Source of the DNA: a virus
IMG/VR virus record: IMGVR_UViG_3300030333_004579
Span: 1-35,658 of that record
Direction: 5' to 3' (one strand)
DNA length: 35,658 bases
Numbering within the stretch: the stretch's first letter is position 1; each line of letters begins with the position of its first letter. The notes beneath the pieces were generated by a model that did no database searches, was not told the origin of the DNA, and saw only the letters and a list, made by a program, of their open reading frames with translations. Made by a program: the position numbers and the translations under genes. This document shows positions 15,914 to 29,500 of the stretch, piece after piece.

Positions 15914-17566
15914 TTAGAATTCCAGGATAACTTTAATATCTTCTTTTTGTCGTGCATCTCTAGTGATTAATGCCCTATTATCTAAGTAGATAATATCACC
16001 CGACTCATTATTTATCTCAGATGCTGCTATACCATTTACAAATTCAACTCCAAGTTCAACAATTTTATTTCCAGTTGGATTTGTAGTAATACCAGAAAAA
16101 CCATAATTAATTTTTGCATTCCAACTACCACCAACTTGTTCTACACTTTGATTACTAGAAGCAGATGCATTGGATTCAAAATTATAAATTGTACCAGATG
16201 TATTACCACGTTCAGTGATATTATCAGCAGCACTATAATCAGTTTGATCTCCTGTAGTAGGATCAAAATATAATGATCTATCTTGATAATATTTTAAAAT
16301 AGCAATTTTATCATTCTCATCCTCAGAAATAATATCATACGAAACTACATACCCAAATGCTTTACCAACTTCCACACCATTATCATAAACTTTTTGTTCA
16401 ATCTTATCACCAATTGAAATAGATTGATTAATATCAAAACTATTTAAATATAGTGATTTAACAGCAGAAAATTGATTATCAGTAAATACCTGAGTAGATC
16501 CTATTGATGTTGGATTTTTCATAATACCAATTTGTGCAAATTTAGTATCAATTGGAAAATCCTTTGTTGAATCGTCAAATCTAGCATATACTAAAACTCT
16601 ATCAGCACCCAATTCTTTATATAAATCATAACCATGCCCTTTTGAAGGTGGTATAATTGGAACTAATTTAGCAGGAGTATTATTACTAATTGCACCAGAT
16701 GAAATGCTAGTTAAATCTACCATTCCATAAGTGTAACCTTTACCACCAACAGAAACTTGAGTATTTGTTATTTTACTTCCAACAACATCAACTATAACTT
16801 TAGCACCACTTCCATCACCAACAACATTAAATTCTTGCCCAGTACCACCAGAATATCCATTACCTTGATCGGCAATATAAACATTTTTAAGTTGATTATT
16901 ATTTACATCAGAATTACCATTATCTCTAACCGCAGTTATTTGAGCATCTGTAGATGATCCCCAATCATTTGGAAGAGGTATAAATTCTGTAGCATCAAAT
17001 TTTATAATATCACTTGGTGCAACTGAGAATAAAAATTTCCAAATATAACCATCATCAGTTGATCCTGCTGCTCTAGTTGGTTCTAAACCAGTAAATAATG
17101 GTTCATTTTGGGAACGATTACCTTCTTTATTAATTCCACTTGATCCATTATCAATACAAATATAAACATTATAATCTTTATTAATTACAAAGTAATTTGC
17201 ATCATATAATCTAGAAGAATCTGTTATTGGTGACGAATTACTAGAATTATAATCGTGACGATATATTTCATATCTATTACCACTTGTCCAAGTTACTTTT
17301 CTAATAACTCTTCTAATATTATCTGTGGTAATTTTTTTACCAAAAATGATAGTATCTTTACTATGATTCAAATAATTAAAATCATCAGTTGGATTTGGTG
17401 TTGAAGAATTCCAATCAGAGTTACTAGCTGATCTACCAAAAGCGTTACTTATGCCAGGATTCGATAGACCTACAAATACATAATAAGAATTTGAGGTATC
17501 ATTAACATCCCCCAAAAAATTACTAGCATTATTGATTCTAAACTGGTCTGTTACAATTGCGGCCAT
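15914..17566 (-). CDS. 8: Baseplate wedge protein gp8
   Basis: 550 aa. gp8 is a baseplate wedge subunit. The N-terminal region (NNASNFLGDVNDTSNSYYVF, then VGLSNPG, FGKKITTDNIRRVIRKVTW, NRYEIYRHDY, YDANYFVINKDYNVYICIDN) and the YIWKFLFSVAPSD segment are characteristic of the gp8 family in marine T4-like phages. T4 gp8 is 334 aa; extra length includes residues about 225-285, which hold two GxGY-type repeats (VYIADQGNGYSGG and TQVSVGGKGYTYG) related to those in gp14. The C-terminus ends ALITRDARQKEDIKVILEF. Starts at ATG 17566, about 20 bp after an exact late promoter box, so it opens the sub-operon gp8-DUF4815-66aa. Confidence 0.93.
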   Translation of the reverse strand: MAAIVTDQFRINNASNFLGDVNDTSNSYYVFVGLSNPGISNAFGRSASNSDWNSSTPNPTDDFNYLNHSKDTIIFGKKITTDNIRRVIRKVTWTSGNRYEIYRHDYNSSNSSPITDSSRLYDANYFVINKDYNVYICIDNGSSGINKEGNRSQNEPLFTGLEPTRAAGSTDDGYIWKFLFSVAPSDIIKFDATEFIPLPNDWGSSTDAQITAVRDNGNSDVNNNQLKNVYIADQGNGYSGGTGQEFNVVGDGSGAKVIVDVVGSKITNTQVSVGGKGYTYGMVDLTSISSGAISNNTPAKLVPIIPPSKGHGYDLYKELGADRVLVYARFDDSTKDFPIDTKFAQIGIMKNPTSIGSTQVFTDNQFSAVKSLYLNSFDINQSISIGDKIEQKVYDNGVEVGKAFGYVVSYDIISEDENDKIAILKYYQDRSLYFDPTTGDQTDYSAADNITERGNTSGTIYNFESNASASSNQSVEQVGGSWNAKINYGFSGITTNPTGNKIVELGVEFVNGIAASEINNESGDIIYLDNRALITRDARQKEDIKVILEF

Positions 17567-17585
17567 CTTTTATAGCTTTTTTCTT

Positions 17586-17593
17586 TATTTATA
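17586..17593 (-). promoter_or_regulatory. T4-type late promoter (TATAAATA)
   Basis: Exact TATAAATA on the minus strand in the 31-bp gap between the gp7-like giant (stop at 17598) and gp8 (ATG at 17566). Position, 19 bp before the start codon, and sequence fit a T4 late promoter -10 box. It would let gp8 and the following genes be transcribed without reading through the 13.4-kb gene upstream. Confidence 0.78.
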
Positions 17594-17597
17594 CGGT

Positions 17598-20500
17598 TTA
17601 TGTTGATTTATTTATTCCACCTGATTTCCTAATACCAATATTTCTTCTTTGTATTCTTGGGAAGGTGGATAATCCAGCATTAATAGTCTTAGAAGTTACT
17701 CCTATTGATATTGGAGTTGCAGATCTACTAAACCCAGATAATCTACCCCAAGAGAACTTACCAGAACCTTCACCAGTAGTACCAATTCCAATAATACTTG
17801 AATTAGAATCAACATTAGCAATAAAGTCTGCATTTAATCCAGTTCTATTAATTGAACTTACATAATATATGTTATCAATAAAGGTAGTACCTATTCCTAC
17901 AACAGAATCATTTCCAGTTGCATATATTGAAGTTACTCCAGTTCCTATATTAGTATCATAAACATAAATTGGATATCCATTTTGAAGTTCGGTGAAATCA
18001 CCAGAAGATTTATTCAAGAAGAACTTCAATGCCAAAGTTCCAGTACCACCACTTCCAAATGCAGTGGTTATTCCAGTAACTATTCCAGAGAATCCATCAA
18101 TATTTCCTTGTGTAATACCAGCAACGGTTTCTGATGGAATTACTGGTGCTGGTGCAATTACATGAGGTGCAACAGTATATCCTAATCCTGGATTTGTAAT
18201 AGTAATAGATGTAATATTTCCACCACTTATTGTTGCAGTTGCAGTTGCAGTTGTTGCAACACCAACCTGAATCTTAGTCCTTGGTGGTGATATTGTTAAT
18301 GGGACTGTAGTAGTACTAAATCCACTTCCACTACTAGCAATTGAAATAGCATTAACACTACCTCCAGAAATAGTAGCAGTAAAAGCAGCTCCTGATAATG
18401 TTTCTGATTCATCAAGAACAATAACATCCATATTTCCAGATCCTTCATAATCAAATAATTCCACAGTATCAACAAACATTTCATTATCGGTTGTAGTGAA
18501 ATCAGCAATTATTCTTGCATTTGGGAATACTAATGGTTCAATAGAAGGTCTTACTTTAGAAATTACTTCACCATTAATTGTTTTGTCGATTTTTTGCTTA
18601 ATCCAAGTTAATGGTTTTGGATTAACAGCATCAATACCTTTACCATAATACAAATTAGTTTCAACTGTATCAGAAGTTGTTATACCACTAATAGTTCTCT
18701 TTTCTTGATTAGTTTTTGTACCATCACCAAATATCTGTACCTGATCACCTACCTTTATAGTTTCATCTACATCAATATAAGTAACATCAACATTATTAGT
18801 TCCTTTATAGAAGAAAATAACAACAGTATCATCAACATCAGGTGGTTCAGTAAAGGCAAATGTAGTTCCTCCACCAAATGTATAAGATTCACCAGGAACC
18901 TGTAATACACCATTAACGAATATTAGAAGCAATGCTTGTATATCCATTTCTACAGCATCATCTTTCTGGAATGATACTAATTGATCGTTATAATTTAATG
19001 GGAATCTTGTTCTAAATCCATCCTGTAAATCTTTAATAGAATCAATATAATCAAATTCTCCAACATTCCAAGAAGCAAATGCATCTGTAAATACATTATT
19101 CACAGTAAACTCTAAAGGTGTTAAAAGTGAAGAGAAATATCTATCAGTTACAATACCAATAGGTGTAAATACATCACCTCTCTTAAATCCAAATCCTTCC
19201 CTCTTAATATCAAAAGAATTAACCTCATTCGAGATAGATCCAATACCTGTTGTAGAACTAGGACTAGGATTAATATCCATTTGCAATGAAGTACCAGTAT
19301 CTGTAGTTAATCCAATACCTAATCTAGATATTCCTAGTACATCAAGATTTTCATATGCAGGTGCTGGTGGTAGAATTCTTGGATTAACATAACCCTTACC
19401 AGCACTACTAATAGAGAATTTCAGTGCTCCACCACTTCCTGCTGGTGATTTACCAACATTTAAAGTAAATGAAGTTGTAGTACCAACGGATTCAACACCC
19501 AAGGTTGTATTATATGCTGGATCTGAACCTGGATTTTGCTTATCCTTTCTAGGATAAGAATGTAGACTAACATTACTATCCTGAGTACATGTAAATGTAA
19601 ATGCACTTGTACCAATTCCAACTGTATTATTTGCTTTCAATATACCACTAGTAGTTCCAGATACAAATGTATGATCTGTTGTATTAGTTGAAGGTACTGA
19701 ATCTAAAACTTGAATCGAGAACTGAGTGGCTGTCTTCTTAGTAATTTGTACCCACTTATTGAAAATTGGATCTGTTGCTCTTGGGTAAGTGTGAGTACTG
19801 TCATTATTATCCTTTGCACATGTGAATGTTAAAGAATTTTCTGCAATCTTAACATAATCACCAGTATTATATCCATGACTACCATTAGTTGTAATAGTCA
19901 TAATACCAACATGTGGATTATATACTGCTGCTGTAGCTGTCTGCAATCCTGCAGCACTAAGTCCATGTGGAGTGGTTGTAGTGACTGTCATAATACCACT
20001 CACTGGGTCGTATGCATTACCTAAACCACCTATTGAATATGGACTAAAGTAAGTAGTACCATCCATCAAGAGAGAACTTGATAATCCACTTACATAAGTA
20101 TGAATATTTCCTTGTACAACAGTAGCAGTTATAACTGCACCAGTACCTCCACCACCAGCAGATCCAACACCTACTGTAATTGAATCATCCGTTGCCGACT
20201 TAATGGATAACCAAGCACCATTAGCTTCATCAGTTGAACGTGGATAATATTGAATACTCTTATAATAATCACTAGAGCATCTAAATGCCATAGAAGTAGT
20301 TGCAATTCCAACAGTATTTGCAGATCTACTAATACCATTAGTAATACCAGAAACAAATGTATGAGTACTAACATTTGATGAAGGAGCACCAGCAATCTTA
20401 AGAACGTTAATCTCAAAGGTATCCCCACCAGTTACGTTAGAAATAGGTACATATCTTCCAGCTATAGGATCAGAAACTCTTGGATATAAATGCTGAGTAG

Positions 20501-23500
20501 CATCATTATCTTCTTTACATGTAAATGTTAATGATTCATTTGATATCCTAACTATTTGTCCATTTGCAAGAGCAGGAGAAGGTGTTGCACTGAGTTTAAC
20601 AGTCAATATACCTACAGTTCCATTATAATATGTTCCAGTCGTTGCTGTGTAAGTATCAGCAGTTATAAGTCCATGACTAGACTTAATTAACGTTAATTCA
20701 CCACTATCAGACTTAAATGTTGCATCTGTAGGTGTAAATGTTGAATAAGCACCAATACCATTAGGATTAACTGTAATTGAATTAACACCAGCACTTACAA
20801 ATCTATGAGTATATGCTACATCTGTTATACCAATAGAAATATTTCCATTAAGAGTATATCCAGATCCATGATAATCTGTACTACCAATTCCAACTGATGT
20901 AATATTTCCTACAGAGTTAGTTACTGCAGTTACTGATGCACCAACTAGAGGGGCAATTCCAAGTCCACCACTAGAACCAATAGATATAATTTGTCCACCT
21001 CTAGGTAATTGATTCTGATTTGGATCGTTATCTACAACAATTAAATTACCATTGGTAGATGTAATTCCACTGAATACGAAACTAGTAATGCCAGAAACTT
21101 CTTTTGTAAAGTCGTAATTATTAAGTTGATTATTTTCAGTAGTTGGTGACTGGAATAATCCATTTAATGCTACAAAAGTACTTCCAGTTACAATACCAGC
21201 AGTATTTGCACCACCAACTTTTACTGTAAATGTTTGTCCAATACCAGTAAACTCTCCAGATATATCATCAAATACAGCATTAGTAGAATAATCTTGTCTT
21301 AAATAAACTCTTCCACTGAAAGTTGCTCTACCTGAATCTCTATTAGAAGAAGCTTTTAATCCTTGATCTACACCACTAGGTGGTTCAGTAAAGTAAATAC
21401 TATCACCAACAATATTATAAGCACCTCTATACAATCTTAAAGTGGTATTATCAGCATGTGTAGATGCAGAAGTACCAACAAATCCTCTTTCAACTTCTAA
21501 TATATTAAGTGTTCCATTTTCAGTTATAGGTCCAACACTGGTTGTTCCAACTCCAATATTGGTGACTTTCATATATTCATTATCTATTTTTAGAACATCA
21601 TTTAATATAATAGATGAAATTCCACTGACAGAAATTAATGTAGTAGATATTCCAACTTGCCCTGCTACGTTATTAGTAATAGTTTCAGTAATTGGAGTAT
21701 ATGCCAATGGAGATTGAACCATACCATCCAATGTAATCAAACTCTTCTCATTTTTCTTGGACATCTCCAATAAATGATAATTACCAGTACCAAGTCCAAT
21801 AAAGGTTACTGCTGCCCCTGCTTTAGTAGTTGATAATTGGAAACTATCTGAATTTGTTCCTGAAGCTTTTACATATACTTCTTCTGGTAATGGATTACCA
21901 TTAGACATTAATAAACGTCCAGTACCAATACCATCTATTGAAGATCCTGGAGTATAAAGTAATTTCTCATCATTATAGAAGAAATTATTTGGAATATTAA
22001 ATGTTCCTGTTGCTAAATCAACAACATCTGAAGGATTAAAATAATTACCAAAAATTGGATCTTCATTATGAGTTAATTTAAATTCATTTCTATTTGTCCT
22101 AGTTCCATTTATTGAATCATATTGTAGAAGAGATAAAGAATCTATTTCTAAACCTGAACCATACTGTAAGTCTGGTGCTAAATTAATTAAATCTAGTTCA
22201 GAGTTAAATACTTCACTATAAGTTTGAACCTGTATATCATCTCCACCAGTAAATACAGAATCTGGATGGAATACTAACTCAAAATCAGATCCATTAAGTT
22301 GCGATGAGAATGTTCCTATTCCAGTAGTAGTACCAATAGATACGAATGGATACTGCTGATAGTATACATTAGATTCATCATGTGCCATTAATACTTGATG
22401 TATAGCACTTGTATTGCCAACAGATACCCTTATAATACTCTTAGAACTGGTAACATCAGTCTTACTAAATTCAAGAATTGTTGATGCAGCAGAAACCCTA
22501 TTATATGAAGATTGTAATCTTAGAGTATTTTCTTGTCCATCATTTTGAGCACTAGTTTTAAATCTATATGTTCCTATACCAGCTGCTGTTGTACCAAATC
22601 CCACAACATGAGATTTAACTGATACTTCATTACTCCTATCATTTTCATAATTTACCGATAAAACACCAGACTCAATTTTTGATGTAATTGAACCAATAGC
22701 ATTTGTTGTATTAGTATCAAAATCATAACTTGAAATATAAGAGTTAGTTCCATCATGTGTTACATATAATTCAACAATCTTATTCTCATTTGAGAACGTA
22801 TCATTTAATTCAACTGTTGTGAAGAATGAATCAATAGTTCCAATTCCAGAAGATATTATAGTACTTGTAGTTGCAGCACTAACGTTTTGATTAATAGAAG
22901 TTAAACTAACAAATCCAAAACTAGTTGTTCCAATACCAGTTGAAGCACCTAATTCAGTTTGGAAGATTTTTATATCAATATCATCACTGTAAATGTCAGA
23001 TGGAGTCAATAGTAACTGATATGAAGTAGTTGGTTCCTTATCCCCAATAATATCTAAAAGAGGATTGGTTTCAAATATATCACCTTTTTGTATAGTATAA
23101 ACATCTTCATTTGTAAAATCTATTGTTGTTAGTAATTCAGTTAATTGAATTTTCTTAGTGGTTGGATTTTTTGATTGTATTAAAAATCTTCCAAAAGATT
23201 CAGTTAATGGTAAAGTTCCATCTTTCTTTACATTATTTGTTGCATTGCGGAATAATGATACAATATCATCTACAGTTAATACTCTATTGGTAGAACACTT
23301 AAAGTAATCTACAAGTTCTTTAGTTTCAAATCTAATATATTTTGATCTTAATGGATTACTTAATGGTGCAGAATCTGTAACTAAATCAAATGCTTTAATA
23401 ATATCAACTCTGTTCTCAGAGAATAAATCACGAGTTATAGTGGTAGCATCTGCTGCAGTTGATAATCCAGAAGATGTAGAAGAACTAATACCAGTATCAG

Positions 23501-26500
23501 CAAAATTCTTAAGTCCACTAGTATGAAGAAGATTATTTACATGACTTGATAATTCTTGATATTCAATTGGACTTTGAATAGTATATGATAAATTCTGATA
23601 ATAATCATTATCTGGTAAGACTTGATAATCTTCATTTAACTTACCAGTATCACTATACCACCCTTTATTTGTATCTGATGAATAATCTACTGTAAATTTA
23701 CCAGTATTATCATATAAACTGCCAATAGTAGCAATAGAACCACTGAATACTCCTTTAATTCTATCACCTTTCTTCAAATCATACTTACCACTTAATTTAA
23801 TATAATCATTAGCAATTTTATCCAATTTAAGTCCAACATCTCTAAATTCAAAACCATCTGCATTATCTTTAGGGAATTTGACTAAAATAGTTTCACCTTC
23901 TGAGAAAACTGAAGATTTTTGAGTTATATTAAATCTAGGATATCTATTTTCATTAACAACTTGTCCAAAGGTTTGTACTGTTTTAGCAAGTCCTGGATTA
24001 TTAGCAATATCAAGTATACTAATTTCCATTTGGAAAGGATTTTTAGTTAATCCTGGCTTAGTTACCCAAGTATCAACAACAGGGAAGAATTTATATCCAT
24101 TGTCGGGTGAATTAAAACTATTTCCTCCAAAAGCTTCTTCAAATTCTACTTGTTCAACAAATGCTTTATCATTAGGTATAAATGGATCTGTTGTAAATCC
24201 AAGTACTGGAGTTTCTAAAGTAAATGTTACAATTCCAGTTGCATTATCAGTAACAACAGTACTACCAGAAGTTACTCTAGTAATTGAAATAGAGTTTGTA
24301 TTATCAACAGCATATATTCTAGGAACATTTAATCCTTTAGGTGGTGATACCACTCTAACAGAATCAACAGCCTGTGTTGATTGAGATACCTCTGCAGTTA
24401 AATTTCCAGTTTCATTAACTTCTCTACTAATTTCATCAACAACAACTAGTTTAGGTGCACTTTGATATCCTCTACCACCATCAACAATTTCTATTGGCGG
24501 TTCTATAGCACCATAGTCACTTAATGAAATTACTGGAGATAATTTTGCAGTTGCCCTTAAAGTTTTATCTGAAGGATATTCAAATCCAATATTTGTAATA
24601 TTAACATCTTCAATTTTATTTGCTTTAGTAGATCTTGGTAAGATTACAGCATTTTGTCCTTGAGTAGATGCAATACTTACAAATTTTGGCATTTGTTTGT
24701 ATCCTACACCACCAAAATCAACCTTAATAGAAGCTACTGGACCTCTAGTAGATTTTGATTTAGTAGTATATCTTAAAACATCAGTATCACCATTATCATA
24801 TATTAGAGATTCTGGTTTTTTATCTAATAAAATACTGAATGTTGTATCACCAACACCAGTAATTGAATATTCACCAGTATAATCACTTGTATGATAAGAA
24901 ATTTTAGATCCATTTTTAACACTAACATCAGATGTGCTAATAAAACCAGTTTTTTCTATATTATAAAATAATGAACTTGGATTATCTTGATAATATTTTA
25001 GAGTAACAGTTGCAGTTGTTGTAACACCAACAGTTCCAACACCAGATACACTAATTAAATCTGTACTTCCTGTAGATACAAATTGATTCTCAAATTTACT
25101 GTCATAATATAGATTAAAATCATATCCCTCTAAAGAAGAATCGGAAACGTCAAATACTAAATCATTATTTCTTATGACAGGAATATTTGGATTTATTAGA
25201 GATATTTCCCCAACAAAAGTTGAACCTACACCAACCAAATTTATAACTTTTGGTGGATAATTTACAACATTATGATAAGTATTTGCTAATTTAATATTAT
25301 TATCATCTACCCTATAAACAAAATATCCACCAGTTTCTAATCCACTAATAGAACTATATGTAGGACTATAATATACCTTATCACCAGTTTTAGTATCATG
25401 TCCATTAAGGGTTATAATATTTGTTCCTACATTTACCCCTACTTTTCCAAATGTCTTTGGATTAATTAATAGTTTATTGATAGATGAATTATATTTTACA
25501 ATAACTGATGATGAAGTACCTACTCCAACAGCTTCATTAGCATTAACTGATAAATTAATAACATCGTTTGCTATTAAATTGTGATTAGTTGAAACAGATA
25601 CTAAAGCTGAAATAGTCTCAATAGTTCCTGTTACTTGTTCAAAATTAGATTCGAACTTGTATTCAAAATCATAATCAGCATTAGATAAGAAATATAAACC
25701 ACCTGGTGATGCATTGGTTGTTTCAGTATTTAATCCTATATTATCAATATCAGTAACTATACCAATAAAATCATCTGATTTATTAATAACAAATACATCC
25801 TGTGAATTTCCACTTAAAGGTATACTAAATCCTAAAGGATTTGTTCCATCATCAGATACACCAATATTTGCTTTACCTGCAGGTTTTGTAAATGTTACTT
25901 TTTGTCCTGTTTTAAATGGATGATTTGGTAAATAAATGCTTTGAGCAGGAATTGAAACATTACGTGCGGTTTCACCCACAGAAACCCATGCAGTATATCC
26001 AATACCAGTATCTCCATCAGTACCTATTCCAAGAGCTTGTTTAGGATTGAAGTAGACAACATCATCTATTTTAGACTCAAAATTATCAGTTTCTACAGGT
26101 AATATAAATTGAGTTGGATTTAATTTAACTTCTGTAGATAATGTATGTGCAGTTCCTACAACACCCCTTCTAACTCTTAATACCTTTCTATCATCAAATT
26201 TATTAATAACTGCAAGACTTTCTGTTCCTATGCCTATACTACTTCCTACAGATATTAAAGAAGTACTACCAACGTAAATATCAGTTATAATTCCTGCTGT
26301 TGCATTTGCAGCAACTTCTTGATATAAAATTGTACTTTCAGTTGCAATACCAATAGAATGTGTACCTTGAAGAGATTGAATATCTGTTGTTAATCCAGAA
26401 ACTTCAACTTTATCACCAACCTCAAATTGATGTGGAGTATCAAAATGTGCTATTACTTTCTTAGAATCTTTCCAAGTAAACTTAATTTCACTATATTCAT

Positions 26501-29500
26501 TATAAGTTGTTTCAATTGTAGATAAAGCAGGTCCATCAATACTTTCAACAGTAGCACTTAAACCATTTCCATTAGTTCCAGTATCATCAAAAGTTAATAC
26601 ATCACCAACCTTATAATTATCTCCCGATTTTACAATTTCAAGACTTTCTACATCACCTTGAGTTACAGCACTAATAACTGCTGATTGAGAAACAATATCA
26701 TCAGATTCTATAAAGAATGTTTTAGTAAACTTATCAGCAGATTTATATGGGAATGTATTTCGTACCAATTCCGAATTATTAAAATCAAAATTTTGATTTA
26801 TTAAAGATTCTTTATCTAAAGTTTTAGGTTCACTTCTATAAGTTCTTCCGATAAAATATGGGAATTTTGGTTCCATATTACCTGTAGAAGATATCCCTGC
26901 AAAATATGCATAAACACCATTAGGAAATTCAGGTGTTACACAATATCTTCCATTATGCTCATCCAAATCACCAGAGGCATCATATGAATAATCATCAGCA
27001 AAGAATCCTGCTGGATATGTAGTTATTCCAGGTCTATTAGATACTTTTGAAGCATCTAAAGTATAACTAGGACTTAAAATCTTAACAGAGCTAGTATCAA
27101 AAGGATCACTGTATCCAAATGGACCATATATTGGATTTCCATCATAAGCCCATCCAATAATAGGGGAATGTCCTCCTTCAAAATCTCTAAAGATATTGGT
27201 AATTTCTGGAGATGATGATTCAAAATAAGACTTACCAATTTGAGTTGAATATCCAACTACAGAATATCTTAATCCATATTCAGATTCTTGAAGTAAAGTA
27301 CCAGGATATTTTTTACTATATGGACTTTGTGTTTGAATATTATTCAAAGGTAATTTTCTTACGTTTGAATCAATAATTGCATTTTTACCAGCTGGTATTA
27401 CCTTAATTTGAGTATTGGATGTAGTAAATCCAGTACCACCATTAAGAATTACAGTATCAATTATTCTTAAATAATTGGTTGATGTTGGATCTTTATCAAT
27501 AATAGGACGTATTCTTGCACTCAATCCATCCCCAACTACCTCTAAATCAGGCGTAGAGTAGTATTCCCCACCTCCATCATCTATTCTAACCTTTGATATT
27601 TTAGAGTCTATTATAATCGGTACCAGAGCAGGTTTGATATCCTTATCTCTTCTACCTACACCATTCTTAATTGTTATTTCTGGTTTATTTTCATAATTTA
27701 TAACTGTATCAGAACCATATGAAGTTCCTTCCTCATATAATAATACATCAGTTAAATGTCCACGAATAACAGGTGTTAATACAATTTTATCTGAAGTATC
27801 AACAGAATATCTTATTTCAGATTCTATTTCAATATTAGGATATTTAAATTCTTGATAACCAGTTCCAGAAGAAGTAAATTGAACATAATTCTTTTCAATA
27901 TAGTCTGTATTATCCGTTCCAGCAACTCCAGCATTTGCTAGTCTAAATGAGTCATCATTTTGCTTAAGTACTTTATATTGTACTGTAGTTCCAAGTCCTA
28001 CAATATTTACAGAAGAACCACCACCATATACTATCTTCTCTCCTTCAGAGAATCCATGATTCTTAAAGTTAATAATTGAATCAATTGTTGATATTTTTTC
28101 TGGTTTTACAAAAACACTTCTATTCTCAAATGTACCACCTGCCTGTATTATAGCAACAGAATTTAAAGTATTTTTAGCATACTTGAGTCTAAATTTATGA
28201 GTACCAACATTTTTACCAGTTACTGCAGTATATCCTATAGTATTAATTCCTGCATTATAATCAGACTCTGTTCTATAAAGAAAAACACTACTTATTCCAA
28301 GAACTTGTGGATAATATGTTGCACCATCAACTAATTCATCATTACCAGGATTAAAGGGATTATTACTTCCTTGATATGTTCCTATACCTAAAGCAGGATA
28401 GGTATTTCTATTATAAATTAATGGTTCTCCACTCTTTAAATTATGATTTTCTTTAAACGTAATAGTTTCACTAACAGTATCTACTCCACCACCTTGTGTT
28501 ATAATTCTAGCATCAAATTCTAATTCTCTATTTCTCTTTTTAATTACAGGTCTTAAAACAGTTTCATCACTATTACCACCAACTACTTTAATAGTAAGAA
28601 CGTCTTCAATATCAAAATTTTGAGGATCAACTTGGATTTCACTAAGAGTACCAGAAATTACAGGTTGAATTAATGCTGTAACACCAATACTAGTAGCAAC
28701 ATCTATTTTTGGTGGATTAACTACATCATAATTAGTTCCTTTACTTATAACTGAACAATTTTCTAATTCTCCATAATAAATGATGTCTGATGATCTATTA
28801 TTTTCAATTTCAACACCATTAATCAACATTCCAACTGGTCCTGGAATTGTTTTTACTTTTTTAGTAGAATTTAGATTTACATCTATTGAAAACTTTTTAA
28901 GTAGTTTTTGAGATTGAAGTTTTTTATTATAATGCTTTAATAGAGTAAATGTATGAGAACTTGTTACAGTTGGAATAGTAAACTCTTCAAAACCATCAGT
29001 TTCTACAAAAGATGCAGATAAGTATAGCTTAATTTGATTATTACCAACATTCTTTATATAATAAACACCTTCTCTTAATCCAGTTAATGGTGTAGTTCCA
29101 GGTGTATATTGTACAGCATCACCAGTAACAAAAGGAACATCACCAGTAAAAGATATTATTGAATATTTTCTTGTAGTTGAATTATATCCTTGTATAGTAG
29201 TGTTTGCAGTAGCACTACTAATACTAGATTTAAATATTTCATTCTCAATTGTAAATGATGGTAAAGAATTAGTAGCAACGTATAAAGATTCATGAGATTC
29301 ATTATACACATTTTGTATATCTGAAGCTAAAACATTATTACCATAATCAATTTCTACACCACTACTAGAAGATTTTGTTATAATTTTTCGTAAATCATAA
29401 TCCTTTCCAGACTCAAAACTTTGAGGATTTTCTATTACAACTTTATTTTGAGAAGGTGTTACACTAAGTACTCTTCTATTTGTAATAAAAACTTTTTGTT

